Source of the DNA: Phycisphaera mikurensis NBRC 102666 | Lineage (GTDB): Bacteria > Planctomycetota > Phycisphaerae > Phycisphaerales > SM1A02 | Direction of reading: 5' to 3' | Assembly: GCA_945870475.1 (NCBI GenBank) | Contig: CAMBSR010000080.1 | Span: 1-9,321, forward strand | Length of the DNA stretch: 9,321 bases | In this document: positions 5,078 to 9,321 of the stretch, in pieces | How positions within the stretch are numbered: the first letter of the stretch is position 1 | How the letters are laid out: each line of letters begins with the position of its first letter | Notes under the pieces: generated by a model | The model's input: only the letters and a program-made list of their open reading frames with translations | The model's database searches: none | Told to the model about the DNA's origin: nothing | Made by a program: the position numbers and the translations under genes

Positions 5078-5973
5078 GCGGACCTCCGGGGGCGAGCGAG
5101 CTCGATCTGGGTGAGTCGATGGACGATGCTCATGCCACCGGCCACCAGCACCGTGCAGATGGCCAGCAGCAGGTTGCCCGCGGGCCGGTCGAAGACGAAG
5201 CTCGCGTAGCCCTCGAGGTTGACGCAGAGGATCGGCACCACCACGGCGGGCAGGATGGCGAGGACGATGGCCGCGGTGCGTCCATAGGTGAGGATGGTCC
5301 GGGCACGGCGTCGGATGCGTCCGCGCTCCACCAGCGACTTGGCCAGTCGGTCCGCGGTTTCCGCGATGTTGCCTCCGGCGGTCAGCTGCACCAGGAGCAC
5401 CAGCCCGAACGCACGCAGCGCAGGCTGGCTGGACTTCACGAGCACGCGCTGCACCGAGTCGGTCATCTCCTCGCCGAGTTCCTCGCGCTGCTTGATCTCG
5501 CGGAAGGCGCTGCCCGCCTGGCCGCGAGCATCCTTGGAAAGGATGTCGATCATGCCCGAAACCGGGATGCCCGCACGCAGCGCACGGCTGGCGATGTGGA
5601 TCGCGGCGAGCGCGTGGCCTTCCTCGGCGATCTCCTGCTTGGACCGCGCGCGGGCGCGCAGGATCGTCAGCGCCGTGTACCAGACGCCGAGGAAGCCGAG
5701 CGCCAGCCCGAAGCGGTTGGCCAGGATCCAGAGCGCGCCGGCGATCACGATGCCGATGACGCCGAGCGTCGGCCCTTGCAGCGGGAGTGCGCTGCGACCC
5801 AGCGCATCGGCGGCCGGCGTGGGTGCCGGCGTGGGTGCCGGCGGCAGCGCGGGCGTCGCGGCCGCTGCTGCCTCCGCGGAGGCCTTTCGGTTGGCGATCA
5901 CGAACACCGTCACCGCGACGGCGATTGCCGCAACGGCAGGGAGCCACGAGGCCGATCCGGTGGCCGCGATCAA
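5074..5973 (-). CDS. tadB: TadB, Tad pilus inner-membrane platform protein (TTG start)
   Basis: The protein has 299 residues. A first hydrophobic segment (about 10-27) is followed by an Ala/Pro-rich linker (about 36-60), then two closely spaced membrane segments (about 67-85 and 88-105), the T2SF/GspF domain (about 117-230) with GHALAAIHIASRALRAGIPV and LTAGGNIAETADRLA, and C-terminal membrane segments (about 232-252 and 265-283). It partners TadC and CpaF. No ATG precedes the domain: the first is Met141 or so, inside it. The best start is TTG at 5971-5973, which overlaps the cpaF stop as TTGA and has GAGGG at 5983-5987 nine bases upstream. A start further inside the first hydrophobic segment is possible but less likely. 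The overlap suggests coupling to cpaF. Confidence 0.87.
   Translation of the reverse strand: MIAATGSASWLPAVAAIAVAVTVFVIANRKASAEAAAAATPALPPAPTPAPTPAADALGRSALPLQGPTLGVIGIVIAGALWILANRFGLALGFLGVWYTALTILRARARSKQEIAEEGHALAAIHIASRALRAGIPVSGMIDILSKDARGQAGSAFREIKQREELGEEMTDSVQRVLVKSSQPALRAFGLVLLVQLTAGGNIAETADRLAKSLVERGRIRRRARTILTYGRTAAIVLAILPAVVVPILCVNLEGYASFVFDRPAGNLLLAICTVLVAGGMSIVHRLTQIELARPRRSA
5813..5842. repeat. 2.5 copies of a 12-bp tandem repeat inside tadB
   Basis: GCCGGCGTGGGT is repeated twice (5813-5824 and 5825-5836) plus a half copy (5837-5842). In tadB it encodes the Pro/Ala/Thr linker APTPAPTPA. It is in frame, so slippage by one unit would change linker length by four residues without breaking the gene. 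Confidence 0.7.
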
Positions 5974-7268
5974 CTGGCCGCGCCCTCGTCGAGCTTGCCG
6001 GCGACGAAGGCGCGCGGGTCGATGCGGATGCCGCGTGATTCGAGGTACTCGAGGAACGCAGGCCGCACACCGGTGGATTCGAAGAACCCGTCGGTGCGGC
6101 CCTCGTGGCCGCCCGTGACGCGGTAGCGGTGGATCGGCTGCATGCGCAGGCCTTCGTCGCCGGCCTCGCCCACCTCGAGGACCTCGCCGATGACGCGCCG
6201 GCCGTCGGGGAGGCGCATCAGGTGCACCACCATGTCGATGGCGGATGCCACGTAGTCGCGCAGGACGCGGATGGGCATGTCCACGCCGCCCATGGCGAGC
6301 ATGGACTCGAGCCGGTAGATGGCGTCGCGCGCGCTGTTGGAGTGGAGGGTCGTCATGGACCCCTCGTGGCCGGTGTTCATGGCCTGCATCATGTCGAACG
6401 CCTCGGCGCCGCGGCACTCGCCGACGATGATGCGGTCCGGGCGCATGCGGAGCGCGTTGCGCAGGAGGTCGCGCGGCTCCACCGCACCGATGCCCTCGAC
6501 GTTGGCGGAACGCGTCTCGAGCCGCACGATGTGCGAGCCCTCGAGCCGGAGCTCGGCGGCATCCTCGATGGTGATGACGCGCTCGTGCGGCCCGAGCGAG
6601 GCGGACGCGGCGTTGAGGAGCGTGGTCTTGCCGACGCCCGCGCCTCCCGAGAAGATGATGTTCAGGCGACCCGCCACGGCAGCGCGCAGGAGTTCCGCGG
6701 TGGCCGGCGCCAGCGTGCCGAAGCCGACGAGGCGATCGAGGTCGAGTGCGCGCTCCGGGAAGCGGCGGATGCTGAGCTGCGGCCCGTCGACCGCCAGCGG
6801 CGGGATGATGGCATTGACGCGCGAGCCGTCCGCGAGGCGCGCGTCCACCATGGGGGAGCGCTCGTCGATGCGGCGGCCGGCGTTGCGGACGATCCGATGG
6901 ATGATGTGCAGGAGGTGCGCGTTGTCGCGGAAGCGGGCATCGCTCTGGCGGAGCTGGCCGCGGCGCTCCACGAAGACGCGGTCCGGGCTCACCACCAGGA
7001 TGTCGGTGATCTCGCCGTCGGCGAAGAGCGGCTCGAGCGGCCCGAGGCCGAAGACGTCGTCGAGCACGCCACGAACCAGCTGTGCGCGCATCTCCGCAGG
7101 CACGGTCTTGCCGGACTGGTCGATGAGCTCGCGCACGCGTGCATCGCACTGCGCCACCAGCTGCTCGCGCTTCATGACGCTGGCGGCGGCGAAGTCGAGC
7201 GTGGCCAGCAGTCGCTCGTGCAGTTCGCGGCGGATCTGGTCCAAGGATTGGTCCGTTCCGCCGGTCAC
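5970..7268 (-). CDS. cpaF: CpaF/TadA, Tad pilus assembly ATPase (GTG start)
   Basis: A 432-residue cytoplasmic hexameric secretion ATPase of the CpaF/VirB11 type that drives Flp pilus assembly. An N-terminal domain (about 10-190) includes FGLGPLEPLFADGEITDILV (73-92) and DARLADGSRVNAIIPP. The motor has Walker A GGAGVGKTT (208-216; Lys214), the Asp box TIEDAAEL (233-240), Walker B RIIVGECRG (279-287, Glu284) and the His box TGHEGSMTTLHSN (299-311). The P-loop has Ala and Val where GTGSGKT is common, but the key Lys/Thr are intact. A GTG at 7266-7268 overlaps the rcpA stop as GTGA, with GAGG at 7279-7282 ten bases upstream. This is preferred to the first internal ATG (Met32), which would cut into the N-terminal helices. 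The length is normal for CpaF. Confidence 0.95.
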   Translation of the reverse strand: MTGGTDQSLDQIRRELHERLLATLDFAAASVMKREQLVAQCDARVRELIDQSGKTVPAEMRAQLVRGVLDDVFGLGPLEPLFADGEITDILVVSPDRVFVERRGQLRQSDARFRDNAHLLHIIHRIVRNAGRRIDERSPMVDARLADGSRVNAIIPPLAVDGPQLSIRRFPERALDLDRLVGFGTLAPATAELLRAAVAGRLNIIFSGGAGVGKTTLLNAASASLGPHERVITIEDAAELRLEGSHIVRLETRSANVEGIGAVEPRDLLRNALRMRPDRIIVGECRGAEAFDMMQAMNTGHEGSMTTLHSNSARDAIYRLESMLAMGGVDMPIRVLRDYVASAIDMVVHLMRLPDGRRVIGEVLEVGEAGDEGLRMQPIHRYRVTGGHEGRTDGFFESTGVRPAFLEYLESRGIRIDPRAFVAGKLDEGAAS

Positions 7269-8875
7269 GGCGCTGCTGCCTCGGCGGCGGCCGGTGCGGG
7301 GGCAGGGGCCGCCACCGGTGCGGGAGTCGTGGAGGCGTCCGCTGCGGGCGCAGCCGCGGAGTCCGTGCTCGGCATCGGATCGGCGGCGGCCACGCGCGTT
7401 GCGTCGGGGCGGCGCCATGCGCCGGGCCCGCGAAGGTTCTCGAGGCCGAGGTTCTTCAGTCGTGCCACCGGGCTTCCCACCGGCACGGCGCCGCTGATCT
7501 GGCCCTTCACGAAGAGCTCCCAGTCGTTGGGCGTCTCGTGCAGGTCGCCGGGCATGGGGCGATCCATGCCGTCGTAGAGCGGCTCCACCACTTCCGCGGT
7601 GACCATCACCACCAGCTCGGTCTGCGCCTGCTCGTAGCGCACGCTGCGGAAGAGCGGCCCGAGGATCGGCAGGTCGCCGAGCACCGGGACGCGCGAGACC
7701 GTCGCCTGGTCGAGGCTGCGGAGGAGGCCCGCCGTGGCGAACGACTGCCCGCTGGCGAGCTCCACCGTGGTGCTGGAGCGCCGCGTGGAGAGCCCCGGGA
7801 TGGCGAAGCCGTTGACGTTGACCTTGCCGATCTCGCTGAGCTCGCTCACTTCCGGCGCCACTTCCAGGCGGATCTTGCCGTCGCCGAGGACCTCGGGGCG
7901 GAAGTTCAGTCGGATGCCGAACTCCTTGTACAGCACCGTCACGGTGCTGCCGCCACCGACCACGGAGCCCTGCACGACGGGGATGGGGAACTCGCCGCCC
8001 ACCAGGAAGGTGGCGCTCTCGCCGCTGATCGCCACCAGGTTCGGCTCCGCCAGCAGGCGCACGTAGCGGTTCTCGCTCAGCGCGTGGAGGAAGATCTCGA
8101 GATCCGCGCCGGTGATTCCCATGAAGAGCGTGGAGGTGCCTGCCACCGGAAACTTGTCGAACTGGAAGTTGGGATCGTTCACCGGGGCACCGTCCGTCGG
8201 CGAGATGCTCACCTTCTGGAACGGCGTGCCGCCCGGGGGCTGGAAGCCGCCGAACACCGAGTTGCCGCCGATCACGCCGCCCACGGCGAGTTCGCGCAGC
8301 GCGGTGCGGCTTGCCTCGGCAATGCGCACGCGCAGCTGCACCTGCTGCACGCCGGCGATCTTCGTGACGTCGACCCACTTCATGTTGGTCGACTGCATGT
8401 AGGCGCGCACGCGCTCGGCGGTGGCGAGGTTGGGCATCACGCCGCGCAGCACCACGGTGCCGCCGACGTTCCGTGCCTCGAGGTCCACGCCGAAGAACTG
8501 GCGGAGGCGATCCGAGAGCTGGTCTTCGTCAAGGCCCACCTGGAGGTGCCGCGTCACGGTCTGGCCGTTCTCGAGGCGGAAGACGATGTCTGCGGTGCCG
8601 GGGCTGCGGCCGAGGAGGACCACTTCCTGCGCCGAGACCGGGCGGGCGTCGGCGATGGCCGGGTCGGACACCACCACGCGCTCGATGCGGCTCGGCATCG
8701 AGATCATCGTGGAGGAGCCGGCCACGACGTCGATGTCGTCGGGGTCCTGTGCCGGAACCTGCTGCGGCGGAAGATCCTGGTTGGTTGCCGCCTGGCCCGC
8801 CGCGAACGACGACAGCGACGGGAGCGCGAGCGTCGCGGCAATGGCGATGAGCGATGCGTTGTCTCTGGAGATCAT
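7265..8875 (-). CDS. rcpA: RcpA/CpaC, Tad pilus secretin
   Basis: The outer-membrane channel through which the Flp pilus leaves the cell. The 536 residues start with a signal peptide (about 1-26, SLIAIAATLALPSL core, cleavage near SFAA). The pilus-formation N-terminal domain (about 48-114) has VVAGSSTMISMP and IERVVVSDPAIADARPV. A BON-like ring domain follows (about 117-165). The secretin domain covers about 260-432 with the signature VPVLGDLPILGPLFRS (396-411). A tail of about 100 residues ends in an Ala/Pro stretch (496-536). The start at 8875 is chosen because it gives a clean signal peptide and lies 28 nt beyond the cpaB stop with AGGA at 8886-8889; an ATG at 8962 would overlap cpaB by 59 nt and bury the signal behind an Arg-rich segment. 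It overlaps cpaF by four bases. Confidence 0.95.
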   Translation of the reverse strand: MISRDNASLIAIAATLALPSLSSFAAGQAATNQDLPPQQVPAQDPDDIDVVAGSSTMISMPSRIERVVVSDPAIADARPVSAQEVVLLGRSPGTADIVFRLENGQTVTRHLQVGLDEDQLSDRLRQFFGVDLEARNVGGTVVLRGVMPNLATAERVRAYMQSTNMKWVDVTKIAGVQQVQLRVRIAEASRTALRELAVGGVIGGNSVFGGFQPPGGTPFQKVSISPTDGAPVNDPNFQFDKFPVAGTSTLFMGITGADLEIFLHALSENRYVRLLAEPNLVAISGESATFLVGGEFPIPVVQGSVVGGGSTVTVLYKEFGIRLNFRPEVLGDGKIRLEVAPEVSELSEIGKVNVNGFAIPGLSTRRSSTTVELASGQSFATAGLLRSLDQATVSRVPVLGDLPILGPLFRSVRYEQAQTELVVMVTAEVVEPLYDGMDRPMPGDLHETPNDWELFVKGQISGAVPVGSPVARLKNLGLENLRGPGAWRRPDATRVAAADPMPSTDSAAAPAADASTTPAPVAAPAPAPAAAEAAAP

Positions 8876-8903
8876 CGGTGGCGTGTCCTGGATTCGGAGT
8901 GGA

Positions 8904-9321
8904 TCACGGAGTCTTCGGCTTCTTCGAATTGGAGAACGAGTGGCGCTCGGTGTCCTTGCCACGGATCACCAGCACGTCCCACGTCTGCGAGCCGGAGGAG
9001 CCTGCTGCCGCCGGCGCTGCGGGTTGCGCCCCCGCTGCGGGCGTTGCCGGTGCAGGTGCGGCGGCTGCAGCGGTCGTGCCGTCGTCCTCTGCGCGGACGA
9101 CGATGCCGATGGTCCCGCGTGCGCTGGCGAATTCCACCGCGGAGGCCTGTTCGGGCGTGGCTGCGAGGGTGACGGTCATCTTTCGGTTGCTGGTCCGGCG
9201 GTCGATGGCGTTCGCTGCGGTGTTCGCCGACGCCTTCATGCCGAGTGCGTCGTCATTCACGGCCAGTACGCGTCCTCGCTCGAGCACCGTCCGCGTGACC
9301 ATCTCGCGCTGCGAGTTGCCG
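8904..9321 (-). CDS. cpaB: CpaB/RcpC, Tad pilus periplasmic protein, N-terminus outside window
   Basis: The visible 138 residues are the C-terminal part of a CpaB/RcpC protein, a periplasmic component that works with and stabilises the secretin. The reading frame is open to the window edge, so the Met codon at 9300-9302 is probably internal. Recognisable parts are TVLERGRVLAV near the visible start, the conserved VTLAATPEQA segment with its following helix and strand EFASARGTIGIVVRAEDD, and a final strand WDVLVIRGKDTERHSF. Between the last two lies an Ala/Pro-rich linker of about 30 residues. The SAF domain and membrane anchor expected at the N-terminus are not visible. It is followed by rcpA, the usual partner order in Tad loci. 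Confidence 0.87.
   Translation of the reverse strand, partial: GNSQREMVTRTVLERGRVLAVNDDALGMKASANTAANAIDRRTSNRKMTVTLAATPEQASAVEFASARGTIGIVVRAEDDGTTAAAAAPAPATPAAGAQPAAPAAAGSSGSQTWDVLVIRGKDTERHSFSNSKKPKTP

Noticed and set aside
7265..8962. Longer rcpA starting at the ATG at 8962
   Set aside because: It would overlap cpaB by 59 nt and place an Arg-rich stretch ahead of an obvious signal peptide; the ATG at 8875 fits better.
6105..9172. Long plus-strand open frames (6105-7577 and 7538-9172) opposite cpaF and rcpA
   Set aside because: Both are antisense shadows caused by GC-rich third positions, with biased composition and no motifs; the minus-strand proteins are clear Tad components.

Overview
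The window is GC-rich bacterial DNA with tightly packed genes, strong GC bias at third codon positions, and many Ala/Pro-rich linkers. Most of it (about 2080 to 9321, all on the minus strand) is a tight adherence (Tad/Flp) pilus locus. Read in its own direction it runs cpaB/rcpC (3' part only), rcpA/cpaC secretin, cpaF/tadA ATPase, tadB, tadC, a lipoprotein with a weak CpaD/OmpA-like region, tadD-like TPR lipoprotein, and two nearly identical flp pilin genes. After these comes pepA (leucyl aminopeptidase, minus strand). The truncated 3' part of rpiB (plus strand) converges on pepA at the left edge. The taxon cannot be fixed from the sequence. The base composition, the gene style and the REP-like palindrome between rpiB and pepA would suit a planctomycete (Phycisphaerae-like) or another high-GC Gram-negative; this is a weak inference. 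The secretin and two lipoproteins do show a cell with an outer membrane.

Layout. 1-342: rpiB, lacking roughly 39 N-terminal codons that lie outside the window. 344-450: a perfect 36-bp inverted repeat whose arms are themselves 12-bp hairpins; it fills the gap between the convergent genes and contains the pepA stop codon. 446-1915: pepA. 2006-2037: hairpin behind the second pilin gene. 2084-2266: flp copy 2, with a good sigma-70-like promoter at 2353-2380. 2511-2547: textbook intrinsic terminator behind flp copy 1. 2593-2778: flp copy 1, with a strong Shine-Dalgarno and an operator-like repeat array upstream. 2982-9321: the pilus machine genes, several joined by 4-nt stop/start overlaps (GTGA, TTGA, ATGA, ATGA), which indicates one translationally coupled operon.

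How the genes work together. CpaB and the RcpA secretin form the outer-membrane and periplasmic channel. The two lipoproteins (CpaD/OmpA-like and the TPR protein) probably assist secretin assembly. CpaF powers assembly on the TadB/TadC inner-membrane platform. The two Flp proteins are the filament subunits. The prepilin peptidase (TadV/CpaA), TadZ/CpaE and the TadE/F/G pseudopilins are not in this window and would have to lie upstream (beyond 9321) or elsewhere.

The most unusual points are the pilin genes at the 3' end of the operon as a duplicated gene-plus-terminator cassette, pilins with Glu-Phe instead of the usual Glu-Tyr after the cleavage site, the divergent lipoprotein between tadC and tadD, and the nested palindrome between rpiB and pepA. 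No wholly new system is evident.
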